From Collybiopsis luxurians FD-317 M1 (Eukaryota > Basidiomycota > Agaricomycetes > Agaricales > Omphalotaceae): a stretch of 64,000 nucleotides of DNA. Made by a program: the position numbers and the translations under genes. Positions 11,471 through 23,315 of the stretch are shown piece by piece. Numbering within the stretch: position 1 is the stretch's first letter; each line of letters starts with the position of its first letter. The stretch spans positions 1,024,089 through 1,088,088 of the forward strand of contig KN834759.1 of the NCBI GenBank assembly GCA_000827265.1, in the 5' to 3' direction. The notes beneath the pieces are model-generated. The model ran no database searches. It saw nothing but the letters and a program-made list of their open reading frames with translations, and was not told the origin of the DNA.

Positions 11471-12749
11471 CTACTCCGGAAGGGCACCTCCGTTAGGAGA
11501 TATCTAGAAACACGGCAGCGTCAACACGAAGCTAAGCCATCGATATATATCAAGGACTCACAGTTTGACCTATTCGTCGAAGAAAACGGGAATAGAATGA
11601 ATGAACAAGTCGTATCTCACAGAAACAGAGAGAGGAGCGTACCTGTAATGTAGTGCGCCTCTTTTGAAGCGAGGTATGAGACAAGACTCGCTACATCGTC
11701 GGGTTCGCCAAGTTTGAAGAATGGTGGTGGGGCCAAACCATACTAAGAGTAACTTCAGCCGGTACATACATGATATATGATATTCGGCATACGGACCTTG
11801 GCTGCAAGTGCCCTGGGATCATCCCAAAAGGTCTCATCTGGGTGGGCATATTTCAATGCACGCAGTCATGAAGGATTTAGCGGTAGACTTACTCAACGAG
11901 GTTTTAGTGAAACCTTGAACGACGTCAATGTATTGAAAGTGAATGTTAGGATATTCAGCTCACCTGGGGCATAAGCATTGACAGTGATCCCATGTTCACC
12001 CAGTTCGAGAGCTAAAGAATAGAATCAGCATAAAAGTCTCCCCTGAGACGATATCAAGTTTACCTGCACTTTGTGTCAACCCTCGTACGGCGAACTTCGA
12101 CGCACAGTAAGCGCTACTTTCAGCTCCGGCTGTACGGTAGAAAATCTGAGTGACGGCAGTTGGAAAGTTGATATCTTCTCACCTTTTCTTCCGGCAATTG
12201 AAGAGCAACCGATGATCCTTCCGCCTTGCCCTTGAGCAATCATCTGCTTCGCGGCATACTTGTAACAGAGAAAAACTCCGCGAGTGTTGACCGCGAATAC
12301 CCTGTCCCATTCCTCAGTGGTATCTTCAAAAAGGAAAAAGTTAGCTTGAAGGGATGACTACTCGGACGCTCTCTTACAGTCAATGACGTGTTTACTCCGG
12401 ATGATGATTCCCGCGTTCGCCACCATCTGCGCAGGACATGTATCAATTTTCAGTGAGAGGAAGAAGAAATAATCTAGCTTACCACGTCGAGTCCACCCAG
12501 ATTGGTAGCGACCGAGCTTACCATCGCCTGAACCTCATCGTCCTTCGAGACATCTGCAGGAACGACGTGGGATTTCAGTCCGCTTAGCTTCTCTATCTCC
12601 TGGGAGACAACTTCGAGTTGCTCTGTTTTACTTGCAATATCATTGACAGCGACTTTGAAGCCGTCCTTTGCGAGCCGCAAAGCAATGGCGCGCCCAATTC
12701 CTTGAGATGCACCAGTGACTAGGGCAACACCGAGAGCTTTCGACGCCAT
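11471..12749 (-). CDS. Short-chain dehydrogenase/reductase, acetoin/diacetyl reductase-like (SDR copy 1)
   Basis: About 260 residues from many short exons. Start ATG is at 12747-12749 (first exon 12483-12749) and stop TAG at 11471-11473. It begins MASKALGVALVTGASQGIGR, the classical SDR TGxxxGIG nucleotide-binding motif. An NAG turn follows after the first intron, then the catalytic AYCASK (YxxxK, near 12105) and ITVNAYAPG. The tail, LASKEAHYITGQT then ISPNGG, matches the family. It should catalyse NAD(P)H-dependent carbonyl reduction or alcohol oxidation. The nearest group I recall is fungal acetoin/butanediol dehydrogenases, but the substrate is unproven. The C-terminus (ISPNGGALPE) differs from the ISVDGGIYMG ending of copy 2. 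Intact, cytosolic. Confidence 0.87.
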
Positions 12750-13049
12750 GGTATTGGAAGGGAATGAAGGTGGTAGATACCGTATACTGGGAAATTATGA
12801 ACATCTGACTGGAATTCATTTTAGAAAAGGCTCACATTATTCGGCCTCGAGTTTACCCAGTCCACTCATGACCAGAACCACCCCACTTTTGAGAATTCTC
12901 GACCTTCTTTATTAACGTCCACATTAAAGAAGTTAAATAAAGAAGTTGAGAAAAAGAAGCGCTCAACATGAGCGCCTAAGGCCCGGAAAAGTGGCGGACT
13001 CAATGAGGTCTTCCACTCTACCGAACGAAACTTAGGTTTCGGAGAACGG
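12750..13049. other. Upstream region of SDR copy 1
   Basis: About 300 bp separating the divergently arranged SDR copy 1 and the decayed SDR copy. No further gene recognised. Confidence 0.4.
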
Positions 13050-14190
13050 CTAACCGTTATCATTCGACGGCTTCAAAACTGCATCGAGCAACGTTTCTAG
13101 CAAGAAGAAACGGCTCGAGGCTGCTGCTGAAGAATCAGATACTACCGAGTACAACCGCGGCTCGTGGCATGCAGTACCCGCCGAAGTCACTCAAGAAGAA
13201 GGGAGTCAAAGAAATAGTCAAGGCAGCTCACCATGGCACCCGGGGATCTGGACTCTGTAAGTTATTTCTGTCATATTGAACGCGGAGGAACAGAAAATAT
13301 CGAAGTGGTCATTGTTGCCATTTTACCCCTCAGATGCAGGATTCGAGCCCGATCACACCAATGGTGTCTATCCGTAAGTCAAAGAGTATAACCTTCTAAT
13401 GACTAAGGACTAGTTGGCGACTTTGGGTAGTGCTCAAGGAATGGACGATGTACTTCGGCTTAATGCCTGGCACGGTGCTTACAAACACCCAGCTGAGGGA
13501 GAATCATTAGCTGTTTGTTACCTTATAGGCAAAAGAGGTAAAGAAGCTCGACCTTTCTTTCTTTCTTCTCATTACCACCAGAATGTGCTAGCAGATAGTA
13601 CAAGGCGTGAAGTTATAACCCATTCGGCTCATGCGTTGTGTCCAAATTTGCGTTGCGTCTAAATTTGCAGTTCGAGGATCTGAATGCAGATAATTATAAA
13701 TTTGGCATTTCTATCCTTCGGATCCGCTGAAATCTCATCTCGTCCATAAGCTCTCGAACTTGAGGGACATAGAATCACAGTAATTACTGTGATTCCATGC
13801 ATGCACACGGTACAGTAATTTAACGCAATCAGTAGTTTTGCTCAACAGCTTGTCATTCTAATTTCATAATTACATCTACGGGAAGTGAGATTGCAAAGCC
13901 ATCTTGGTGATGATTGCGTACGTCGCGGCTTCTTTCAAGTTGGCAATTCCCAGAGACGATGGTGCATCATTCAGCACCGGGATAATCTCTGGAACCCGGG
14001 GTTCAGATCGTGGACCGTGCCGTGTAATAGAACGAACTTCTTCCTTCCTTCCTTCCCCCGGCACTAGAAGCTCTTATCCCTCTCAGTTCCCGCAACCGCC
14101 TGTCCAAAAATGGCTCTACCTCAAGACATTGTGAACATCATCTCGTATCTAGCCTCGAAAAGGGCCCAGTCTATCTGCGCTGGGTTTTCA
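13050..14190 (+). pseudogene. Decayed short-chain dehydrogenase copy (SDR relic)
   Basis: Blocks align by eye, in order, with the intact plus-strand SDR at 14992-16219. 13065-13260 resembles its first exon (GACGGCTTCAAAACTGCATC, then TACAACCGCGGCTCG). 13725-13775 resembles the exon starting CTTGAACTTGGAGAGCA. 14128-14185 resembles the exon encoding IASIVSYLASKES. Indels and stops break the frame throughout, and the nucleotide-binding and YxxxK exons are not readable. I read this as a dead tandem duplicate. Boundaries are approximate because similarity fades. Confidence 0.65.
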
Positions 14191-14991
14191 AAGGTGCGAT
14201 GTATCCAACAGACAAACGACGCTGATTTCTGGTTGTCGTTTTGAAGCTTCCCATCAACAAGTTTTTTCCATCGGTGGAGTATGACTTAGATTCCATACTC
14301 CTCACGATGTCCCTCAACAATTTCGTGTCTATTGATAGCCAGCTAAGTACTCTCAGTCAAACGAGCATTTTGGTTGGTGTTCACTCAGTTAGAGTTGACA
14401 CGGAGAGTGACTTCAAGCTGGATAGGAAGTTAGGATTTCCTCCATTCCAAGTATATCATATGCTGCGGCCCTGGAGGGGCATGCCGGATGCTGGCAAAAG
14501 AGAAGAGGCTGCGGGGCGGGCATATTGCAAGCTGATATGTATCTAGTTGTTCGACGTAACGGCCATATAGATAAGATTAAGCACCGAAGAACCGGGATGT
14601 CGGTTGAGGAACAGGTCTCTTAAGTTATGGAGGTAATCAGCTTATTGGAGTTACTCGCAGCGAAGGATAATTCTTAGCACCCTGTGGGGTAAATGAGTAG
14701 GAGGTGAGAAGACATACTTCGTTACTTGTACATGGAAGGCACATCTACGCATATACACGCGGAATCGCAGCCGGGTTTCGCGACGCGCCGTCTTCACGCA
14801 AAATCCTCCCTCCGGAAATATATCAAAATACAACGTCGCACGATAGAATGATAGCTGGATGATTTAAGCGCATTTGTGGAACGGTATAAACATTGTTGCC
14901 ACGGGTGTGCCGAGACAGATAGATACATATCAAGAGCAAGAGAACGTAAATATAATCCGCACTTCAAACTTTGATGTTCTTGCACCTCGCT
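14191..14991. other. Intergenic region upstream of SDR copy 2
   Basis: Contains a 101-codon open frame at 14241-14546 with no recognisable domain and no flanking splice support; not called. The last 100 bp serve as the promoter of SDR copy 2. An in-frame ATG at 14974 is an alternative start for that gene. Confidence 0.4.
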
Positions 14992-16219
14992 ATGATTCCG
15001 AAATCTCTTGGTGTAGCACTGGTCACTGGAGCGGGTCAAGGCATCGGAAAGGCTATCGCAATGAGACTGGCTTCTGATGGTTTCAAGGTGGCTTTGAACG
15101 ACGTTGCGGGCAAGAAGAGACAGCTCGAAGATGTGGCTCAAGAAATAGATAGCAAGTACAATCGCGGCTCGTTTGTTGCCCCCGGCGATGTATCTCAGGA
15201 GGAAGACGTAAAAGAAATGGTCGAGGCAGCTTCGAAGTCACTTGGAGGACTGGACGTTGTGAGTCACTGTTTTTGGCTCTAGAGAACTTCGATCCTACTT
15301 TCCCGCCCTCTAGATGGTTGCGAATGCAGGTATTCTGGGCGCATCGAAGCCAGTTGTTTCGACCAGTAAGTTCCAAGGATCAAAGCTTTCCGACTAATTA
15401 CGGATCTCTTCAATGTAGCAATCGAGGAATGGGATCACCTTTTTCGAGTGAATACCCGCGGGATTTTTCTCTGTTATAAATACGCAGCACTAGAGATGAT
15501 ATCTCAGAAACGTGGAGGCAGAATTATTGGTGCTTCATCACTTGCCGGAAAGCTAGGTTGGAATCTCCATCATTATTCTTGTCGCCTACTAATATCATTT
15601 GACGATGATACAGGCTCAGAACTATTGGGAGCGTACACTGCTTCCAAATTTGCAGTCCGAGGCTTGACTCAAACCGCAGGTACCTCCCTTGAGCAAAATG
15701 TCTCTTGATAATTCACAAATCTCTTTCCCCACAAGCGCTTGAACTTGGAGAGCATGGAATTACAGTAAATGCATACGCGCCTGGTGAGCCTTTTCTGCGC
15801 TTAGTGTTACGGTTTACCCTTGCTCAAGAGCATGTATCGTCGTTTCTAACTTGCAGGCATCATTAATACACCTATTTTGGCTGACGCCGGGCCAGTTCTC
15901 GAAATGGCTGATCATCGCGTGCGATTCCTTTATTTCCGGAACGAATACTCTGTAATTTCTGATCTTCGTGATATTCCTAGTTCCTCAAATGCCTCCCCGG
16001 TTTTTCAAAAGCAGGTGAACCGGAAGACATTGCGAGCATTGTTTCTTATCTGGCCTCGAAAGAATCTCGCTATATGACTGGTGCGTTTTTCATTACTCTT
16101 GTGCTGTGCGGCTCATAACATGGGCTTCAAAGGGCAAACTGTAAGTAATTCGAAGTTCAATGGTTCGTAACTCACCGTTCTCGTAGATATCCGTCGACGG
16201 TGGAATTTATATGGGTTAA
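14992..16219 (+). CDS. Short-chain dehydrogenase/reductase (SDR copy 2)
   Basis: About 260 residues; ATG at 14992 and TAA at 16217-16219. The exon and intron order parallels SDR copy 1. It begins MIPKSLGVALVTGAGQGIGK (cofactor motif TGxxxGIG). MVANAGILGASKP follows the first intron, then GGRIIGASSLAG, the catalytic AYTASKFAVRG (YxxxK, near 15635-15660), ITVNAYAPG and GEPEDIASIVSYLASKES. It ends ISVDGGIYMG. The intron between ADHR (15921) and FLKC (15981) keeps the frame, so the gene is intact despite the broken look of its single-frame translations. I chose 14992 over the in-frame ATG at 14974 because copy 1 starts at the same aligned place. Cytosolic NAD(P)-dependent oxidoreductase, substrate unknown. 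Confidence 0.85.
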
Positions 16220-17102
16220 TCTAATCGTAGGAGTAACTTATAACGTCAAGTGTATCATACTCTGACTTGAGTCGACTAAGGATAAGTACAGCAGGAGAAG
16301 AAGGTAGAAAGAAATCCGCCTCTGAGACTGCACGAAGCATCCCATCGCAGTGAACACACTTTGAACGGGAGCGCTTTCCATTTATGGACTCGTGATGCCT
16401 GCTTTGACATTTCAAACGGTTTCGGGATTACCTACTGCGACTGCAATACCTTTGCTTCGTCCCGGTTCTTCATCTTTAAACTCTTTCCGATCTTGGTACC
16501 GAGTATTTCCATATCTAGTAAGCTCACAGCGACGTACGGTATACATTCCTAAGTCTCGGCTGGAGATTATCCGGACCAGCGATGCGAGATGGAAGGTCAC
16601 AAGATGAGGACCCTCACTGTACTGGTGAGTAGAATTTATTAAGCGGGAAGTGAATCCACCAGCATCTACATTATTCTATTTTCTTCTTGCCTTCACTGCT
16701 ACGTAATACTGTTGAGAACAGAAAGAGGTGAACGCAGCATTTGGTTATGAGGGGAGAGGAGCTCTTACACTAATGTCAGAAGTCAACATTGCAATTAGTG
16801 AAACTGCCGGCATCAGGGTTACCGGAACACCCCACTGTCTTTCTCGCCTCCTTCGTTCACATCGGAAACACTCGATTGATTAGCGGTTCATTTCTAATCG
16901 TTGGCCACTGGACAATCAACGGTGATATGATGTCGATCGAACTGCTTGAGTGGACGACATTAATCTGATGCATGAACTAGTGTTAGCAAGCAGCTTTAGC
17001 AATGGAGGGAAACTACGTCGATACATGCACAGATAGCCATCTTATGTTGAGCGTCGTAGACAAGATCTACTTTATAGGTTCTAGCGTCTGGAAAACCCTG
17101 TC
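16220..17102. other. Region upstream of the membrane-protein gene
   Basis: About 880 bp. An ATG at 16604 followed by a possible donor (GTGAGT) and an open frame at about 16721-16883 could be 5' exons of the membrane-protein gene or of something lost. Neither carries a recognisable motif, so they are left uncalled. Confidence 0.35.
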
Positions 17103-18520
17103 TTGCAGGAATCTAATCACCTCAACTGGGTAGTAAGTATTCCCGCCATCGAAGCTCCCAATGTGGTAGTGTCTCTCGCACCAGCTAATGTCACCTCAAG
17201 TGAACCGCCAAGCTCTTTCAATATGCTTGTCGGACCTCCCTCGCCGCCACATGGAGACTGGGCATTTTGGTATTTAACGAATCAACGTTAACTTAGTACC
17301 ATCTCACCAATTTGACACTGAAATTGCCAATGCAGCTCAGAAATCTATCTTTCAGCAATACAGACACGAATCATCTCAAATATGCTAGCTTTTCGAATTC
17401 TTGGTATATCAATGGCACCTACAATGCAACGAACACCGGACAAAGTAGCACCTTGTCGTCAACTAAAGATAATTCCGTAAACGTAACTTTCAGTAAGTAC
17501 TTTGCTAAACCTGCTTCCTTCAATACTAAACTCCAGGATTAATAGAGTTCCGTCGTACGTTTTCCTTGCATCAAGGAGACAGATTGTACTCACAGTGTCT
17601 TCATGAATATTAGAAGCGGCTAATGCTGTTTACTTCTATGGGATACGTCGATGCTATGGGGGATTTTACGCAGCGTGCATTGATTGCCAGTCCAATGCTC
17701 TGACCACTGATGATCCTGATACGGGCTTTGAGACCATCGATGCTGTGAATAGGACGGACGACGGAAAAGATCCTCCGGTGAGTGCCCATGTTTGTGGACC
17801 GAAAGACAGCAATGTTAACAACACTCAGGTCGTTCTTTGGTCCAAAACCTTTTCCTCACCCGGTATCCACACGGCGGTATTAACAAATCAATTCGATGAC
17901 CGATTCAACAGTAATTCGCAGATCACCGTTGCGTCGTTTGTGATACAAATTCAAGAAGACGCGAGCCCGTCCCCTGCGAGCTTGTCCTTTGAAAGCTCTT
18001 CCTCTGCAGGCTTGTCACTTGCGAGCTTATGTTCTGCAAGCTCGTCTTCTGCTTTGACGAGAACTACATCTACAGTTCCAGCCTCCAGTAGACAAGCCTC
18101 GACTACAAATACCTCGGATGGTAAATTCATTCAAAACAACTTCTGGTGGGCTTTTTGGGCGGAACGGTAGCCTTGGACGGGTTGATATTTGTCATCAGAA
18201 TTTGGTACAGACGACGGCGCAGGGGACACTGGAAGACTACAGGCAATGTCACCCACAGGACACCAGCACCATTGGTTTCAGCGACTGCCGGGATAGTGCA
18301 ATTCATTGCTGGCACGCAACCGGGCAGTAGCAACTCCCTCAAAAGCATAACTCAATTGTCTCTTGAGCCTCTTGAGCCTCGAAAACGTCCTGCTGCTGCC
18401 AAAGTAGTCGCTAAATGGAGGCAAGAGCGGCCGATGAGAGAGCAAGTACCAGAAGCGCCGCCACCGACCTTTCCCTTCTTTAAAACGTGCACGCTCAAAT
18501 GTGTTCTGTGCCCCTCGTAG
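17103..18520 (+). CDS. Predicted single-pass membrane glycoprotein, possibly frameshifted; 5' end uncertain
   Basis: The best-supported part starts near 17312. An ectodomain with many N-x-S/T sites (WYINGTYNATNTGQSSTLSS, NVTF) joins across an intron ending near 17612 to VYFYGIRRCYGGFYAACIDC, then DDGKDPP and PGIHTAVLTN. This layout recurs in Agaricomycete surface proteins of unknown role. A Ser/Thr-rich stalk (17945-18115) follows. A hydrophobic segment with an RRRRR stop-transfer (about 18146-18220) and a cytosolic tail ending at TAG 18520 lie in another frame. Either a 50-nt intron (18122-18171) joins them, at the cost of much of the membrane span, or there is a frameshift at the T-run near 18150. 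The first exon(s) and any signal peptide were not found. Confidence 0.5.
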
Positions 18521-18675
18521 GCCTTATCACTACACAGATGTCAGCTGGGGCTGAGGACCTACCTTGGAAGACCGTTGATCTTCGCGGGCGTATATAGATT
18601 GTCGGATCAGATCCTCTTCCGATGGTTACCCTCATGCTTCTCTTAGTATGAAAGGCTCCTCCCCCCGTTTGCAAA

Positions 18676-18904
18676 ATACGGGAAACCTGAGGATATTTCG
18701 AGCATCATTTCATATTTAGCCTCCAAAGAGGCCTATTACATTACCGGTGAGTCTCTGACTGGTGTGTTGTGGATGGCATATACGACTCATGCGGCTGATT
18801 CTCCAGGACAAGCTGTAAAATGATCCCAGCTCAGACCTCGGATAAATGAATACTAACGCCTCCGTTCATAGATTTCCGTCAATGCCGAGGTGCATTTTGA
18901 TTAA
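18676..18904 (+). pseudogene. 3' fragment of another SDR gene
   Basis: Encodes only the SDR C-terminus: KPEDISSIISYLASKEAYYITG, then after an intron QA, and after a second intron ISVNAEVHFD and TAA (18902-18904). Both introns sit where they do in the intact SDR copies and keep GT..AG ends. No cofactor-binding or YxxxK exons lie upstream; the membrane-protein gene occupies that space. This is a truncated duplicate, not a decayed full copy. Confidence 0.72.
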
Positions 18905-19396
18905 ACGTCACACTGGGATCTACGCACTGCATGAGGAGTGTACCATTACAACTTTGCCCAATCAATACCTCCTCTATGCCTAGATTTGTATTACTATCAC
19001 AGCATAGCTGTGAAAGCTGCGAGTGAGGTACGTTACATACTTGCCCCTTTTGGGTTAGTAAGATCTGCTTTGACATTTTCTATTCCGGGTTTCATGATAT
19101 CGTCTGCTCACACAACATCTACGCGTTGATTTTCATACATTTCACCAAATTTCAGGCAACAAACGAAAAGACACCCAAAAAGAAACAGTTGATACAGTAG
19201 AGTACATTATTTTATCAAGGCTATTGACTAAGTTGAACTTTGTTTACTCGAATCATCGTAATCATGAGATATATACACTCGTAGTTTCTACTTCATCGCA
19301 AGCACATAACTCTCGATATTCAATACACATAACGGAAACTAAACATCACTCGTCAGCAAAATCCCTTGACCTTAAGAAAAAAAAAAAAAAAACCAC
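18905..19396. other. Intergenic region with A-run
   Basis: About 490 bp, AT-rich, with a 16-nt A-run at 19377-19392 just beyond the MFS stop codon. No gene recognised. Confidence 0.5.
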
Positions 19397-21531
19397 TCAC
19401 TTCTCATTCTGCACATCCGTGAGATCCGCAAACGCCGTTTCATTCTCGTCCAGCCGAGCTCCCACAACCGTAGAATCCTTAGCGTCCCTAGTCGGATCGT
19501 CATCACGATTGGCGGTCGAGCCTACACGACCGACACCAACAGCCCGATCGCGTTTACGGTTTTGATAGATAAAGAAGAACCTTAACGCGATGAAGACGAG
19601 GACTTCGGCGCAGTTGCAGACAAGCATACTGCCGATTCCGAGACGGTATTCTGGAGCGTCTTGCGTGCGGTAGAAGAATGGACCTAAAGATGCGAGCACA
19701 AAACAAAATATCGGAATATGTCCTAATGAAATGAAGAAAAGGGAAACGAACGCACCACTGATATTGCCCACGCAAGCACCTAACCAGATCAACGCGCTCG
19801 TCAGCTGTTTCTTCGTCTGACCAGCAGTGTTGCTCGTGATGAGACTCAGGCCAAGTACGAAGGAAGTTTGGTATGATCCAGTCAGATAATAGCAGATGAG
19901 GCGACCAGCAACGGCGTCTTGAGGAGCGAGGAGGAAGCCTAAAGTGCCGGCAATTGTAGGAAGCATGAATAACATACAGACGTATGTGCGAGAATTAGGT
20001 GGGAGGCGACCGTTCAGGATGGCACTGCGAAAAGGTAAGGGTTAGGAACGAGATAAACTTGTACCGAGGGCTTACCCCAAGCCGATCCATATACACACTA
20101 GAGCGCCTTGAGGAATACCGAGCAGTGTAGTTTGCAGTGTGTTAAAACCCAGGCCTTGAATGATGAGTGTAGAGAACTATGTGTATATTGAAATGTGAGC
20201 AGCGGAAGGTATGACTAGTCAAGAAAACTCGAACATTACTAATTCCACCATTGGGGATGTTACCAACCAAGCCTAGGAGGAAGAATAATGCTGTCTTGGG
20301 ATCAAGAAAAGTCTCTCGAAATTGATCCCATTTGAACCGTTTGTTATCAACTCCGGTTTGGTTTTCACGAAGACGGGCGACAGCGAGAAGGCGTTCGTCC
20401 CGAGTAAAGGTTCGCGCAGTCGGAGGGGAGTCGGGAAGGAGAAAGAAGAGGACTATGCCCCAAAGTGAGCAGAGAGCGCCGACGATGAGGAACCTGCGGG
20501 TTGGGTAAGGTTAGCTGAGTGACGTGACAGTTGAACTCTCGACATACTCGTATTTCCAACTTGGTAAAGAGCCTTTGATATGCCCAATGGCATAGCCCAA
20601 TAGCCCTCCTCCTGCTACTCCTACACCGTTTGCGGCGTACCACATAGATATACGGGAAGGCTGCTCCGACCGCCGATAAAACATTGTAGTGATGAGCATA
20701 AATCTGTTCGGTAATGTCAACTCGATTATACAGAGCGGTCAGAAGACGATGCTCACGCGGGGTCTGCGATAGCTTCGAATGCTCCTGAACGGGTTCCGTA
20801 AGTATGCAGAGGTCATTGAAACTAAAGATGCACAAGACGTACCTGATAGGATACGCAAGACCGCGAGGTCCGTGAAGTTACGCGACGCTGCTTGGGCCCT
20901 AGAAGATAAACCAGGGTCAGGAACTGTTTCATATAAGGATAGAGATCTCGTACATGAGAAGGACACCCCAGAAGAAGATGTTGATGGCTAAATATTTCCC
21001 GCTCGGCGACCGTTGCATGAGTAAGTTGGAGGGGATGCCCCATGCTAGCCATCCAAAGTAGAAGACGGAGGAGAGCCAGCTAGAAACATGATTAGGGATA
21101 TTGAGGAGTTAGAGACGTGAGGAGGATCCACCTATATTCCATACCCTTCAAGTTAAGGTCTTTCTTGATACCAAAGATCGCAGCGTATGATAGGGTAGTT
21201 TTATCTATATAATAGAAGGCATAACAGACTGCGAGACTAGCTTAAAGTCAGCATCAAGAATGTCCGAGTGTCGGGGAACAACGTACCAAGGAATGATCAA
21301 GCGATCTATCTTCCTCCTAACCCGCCTCTCTTCGATAGGATCGATACTCTCCTCCGTGGGGTATTTCTCCAGAGCTTCCTTGTAGAAATCGTCCAATGGC
21401 TCCCTGTTCCAAAGCCGTCTGAGAGATAAAGGATGTGTACCTATGAGCTCCTCGTCACTCATTTTGTGAGCGCCATGAGTGGCCTGTTCGGTGTAGGAGA
21501 TATCCACGTCGGGTTTGGATGGGGAAGACAT
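19397..21531 (-). CDS. MFS transporter, Dal5-like anion:cation symporter family
   Basis: About 550 residues; ATG at 21529-21531 and TGA at 19397-19399, in some ten exons. The hydrophilic N-terminus (MSSPSKPDVDIS...) ends in ERRVRRKIDRLIIPW, the hallmark entry to the first helix in the Dal5/allantoate-permease group. Recognisable transmembrane parts include YFGWLAWGIPSNLLMQR, AFEAIADPAFMLITTMFYRR with WYAANGVGVAGGGLLGYAIG, and a central loop with RLRENQTGVDNKRFKWDQF. Then come LIIQGLGFNTLQTTLL and GLSLITSNTAGQTKKQ, the last a family signature. The acidic tail ends DVQNEK. It should import an organic anion or amide such as allantoate, a vitamin or a small peptide across the plasma membrane. The substrate cannot be read from sequence. 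All exons join in frame. Confidence 0.9.
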
Positions 21532-22038
21532 GGATATACAAGGCCTGGGGAAAGAGTGGGGGCTTCCCCAGTTTGCTCCGCGTATACATTTTATACGCTA
21601 ACATCAGTTGGATGAATAGTTTTCCGACGGGCCGGAGGCACGGTCCGCGCGAAAATACTCCTTTCCTGCGCCTGGCTGCTCCCTGTTGCTCCTGGACTGC
21701 TCCTGGACCTGATCAAGGTTCACTTTAGCCTCCGCCTGCCTCCGTCGGGCTGCGACCGCCGACGGTCATAGCCTACCGCTCCCGGGCCGCCTCTCAATGA
21801 TCCAAGAATTGAAATTTGGAAAGTCCGGATTGCAGCCAATTATGAGCTCGAAGGATAGACTGACATATGTGAGTTCTTCCTTCCAATCATAATGTGCACC
21901 TTGGTATACTGAAAGGTACCAGTGGTCAGCTTAAGCTTTCGGCGTCTAAATTATAGCCCACCGAAGCTGACCAGTTTGGGCGTCAAACCTTTTTGAACCT
22001 GAACCACCATCATCAAGTACGACGACGACGACGAAGTA
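21532..22038. promoter_or_regulatory. Shared divergent promoter region (MFS transporter / RRM protein)
   Basis: 507 bp between two diverging start codons. A pyrimidine-rich and CpG-rich stretch (21650-21790) lies in the middle and CGA/ACG triplet runs precede the plus-strand ATG. Any shared regulation of the two genes is inference from geometry only. Confidence 0.4.
21588..21595 (-). promoter_or_regulatory. TATA box of the MFS gene
   Basis: Reads TATAAAAT on the minus strand, about 57-64 bp upstream of the ATG at 21531. Confidence 0.5.
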
Positions 22039-23315
22039 ATGGACAACGGTACGTGCTCAGCATCGGAGACAGCTTGCGGCAACGACCCGACTTCTTTTTC
22101 ACCCTTTTCGACTCCAAAAATCGGTCACCAGTAATTCGCCGACTTTTTTTGTCCTTTTTGCTTTTTCCAACCTTCCCCATCCCTCTGTACTTTATCTCTA
22201 CGCTCTGCAACGGCTCAAGGCCACCACACACATGCTCTTGCGATTCCGACAATAAATTTATTGTCGGCCCCGTGTTTTTCTGCACTTTCCAACTCCCTCT
22301 CCGGCTCGAGCCATTCGTAATTCATGTCACCCACGACCATCCCTGACTTTTCGCTTTCCTTCTCCCGTAATCAGCTTGGGACCCAAAGGATCAAGGAAAC
22401 TCGGATGCTAATGCTGGAATAAGCATTCCCACCGACGATTTTCCAAGAAGCATTAGCGCTGGACCTCCTGGTCCTGAACCTTCGAGGAGAAGCAGGAGTA
22501 GAAGTCCTGGTGACCGAGGGTACGTATACTGACAAGCTGGATGTATTTTTTTCTTCTAACCATCTTTCCTAGTCGTCGAAACGACGAAGAGACTGAGAAC
22601 CCAGGCAATAACCTTCACGTCTCTGGCCTAAGCCATAAAGTTGATTCCAGAGATCTTGAAACTGCCTTTGCTAAAATTGGCCGGGTACGTAGTTGCATTG
22701 TTGGAACGTATCGCGCTTGCCATTCAGTTTCTATTCTTGTTCCGTAGGTTCAAAAGGCGTCCGTTGTTTACGATCCTCATACCCGAGAATCACGACAGTT
22801 CGGATTCGTATCCATGGAGAGCAAAGAGGAGGCTGAGGCCGCCATCACTGCTCTCAATGGTACTGAGATGATGGGCAAAGTCATTACGGTCGCCAAGGTA
22901 CAGCTCCGTTTTTTTCGCTGTCGTTCCCTGCTAACAGAATATCTGCTTTCATCACTTAGGCTCGTCGAGGAAGAGCAAGGACACCGACTCCTGGAAAGTA
23001 CCACGGACCCGGTAAAGGACGAGGTGCGCTGAGATTTGCTTCCTGTTAACTTTCTTTCCTTATTTTCCCTCTCCAGTTGAGCGCGACCGCCCCTATGATC
23101 CTCGGCCATACGACAGCCGGTACTCCAGAGACTTTCCTGACCGTCGTGGCGGTCGCTACGACGAGCATCGAGACCGTGACCGGGACCGGAGACGGGATGA
23201 GGGGGGCCGTGATCGTTACAGGGAGCGCGAGCGTGAACGTGGAGACCGGTACGATAGGTATGATCGGCATGATGACAGGCACGATAAGTACGACGATCGT
23301 AGCAGGAGGTATTAG
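22039..23315 (+). CDS. SR/Tra2-like RNA-binding protein with one RRM
   Basis: About 250 residues. The first exon is only 10 nt (ATG at 22039), followed by a 326-nt intron (22049-22374), long for this genome. Then come an Arg/Ser segment (SRRSRSRSPGDRG), a single RRM with RNP2-like LHVSGLSHKV and RNP1-like QFGFVSMESKEEAEAA, a linker with ARTPTPG, and a C-terminal Arg/Asp/Tyr-rich tail (23077-23312) ending RSRRY and TAG at 23313-23315. RS-RRM-RS with a TPTPG linker is the layout of Tra2-type splicing regulators, which bind purine-rich exonic enhancers in the nucleus. The long first intron and tiny first exon may allow regulated splicing; that is inference. Confidence 0.87.

Noticed and set aside
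14241..14546. 101-codon plus-strand ORF
   Set aside because: No domain, no splice partners, and it starts inside the end of the decayed SDR copy; likely chance.
15083..15376. Minus-strand ORF over SDR copy 2
   Set aside because: Antisense shadow of the first SDR exon.
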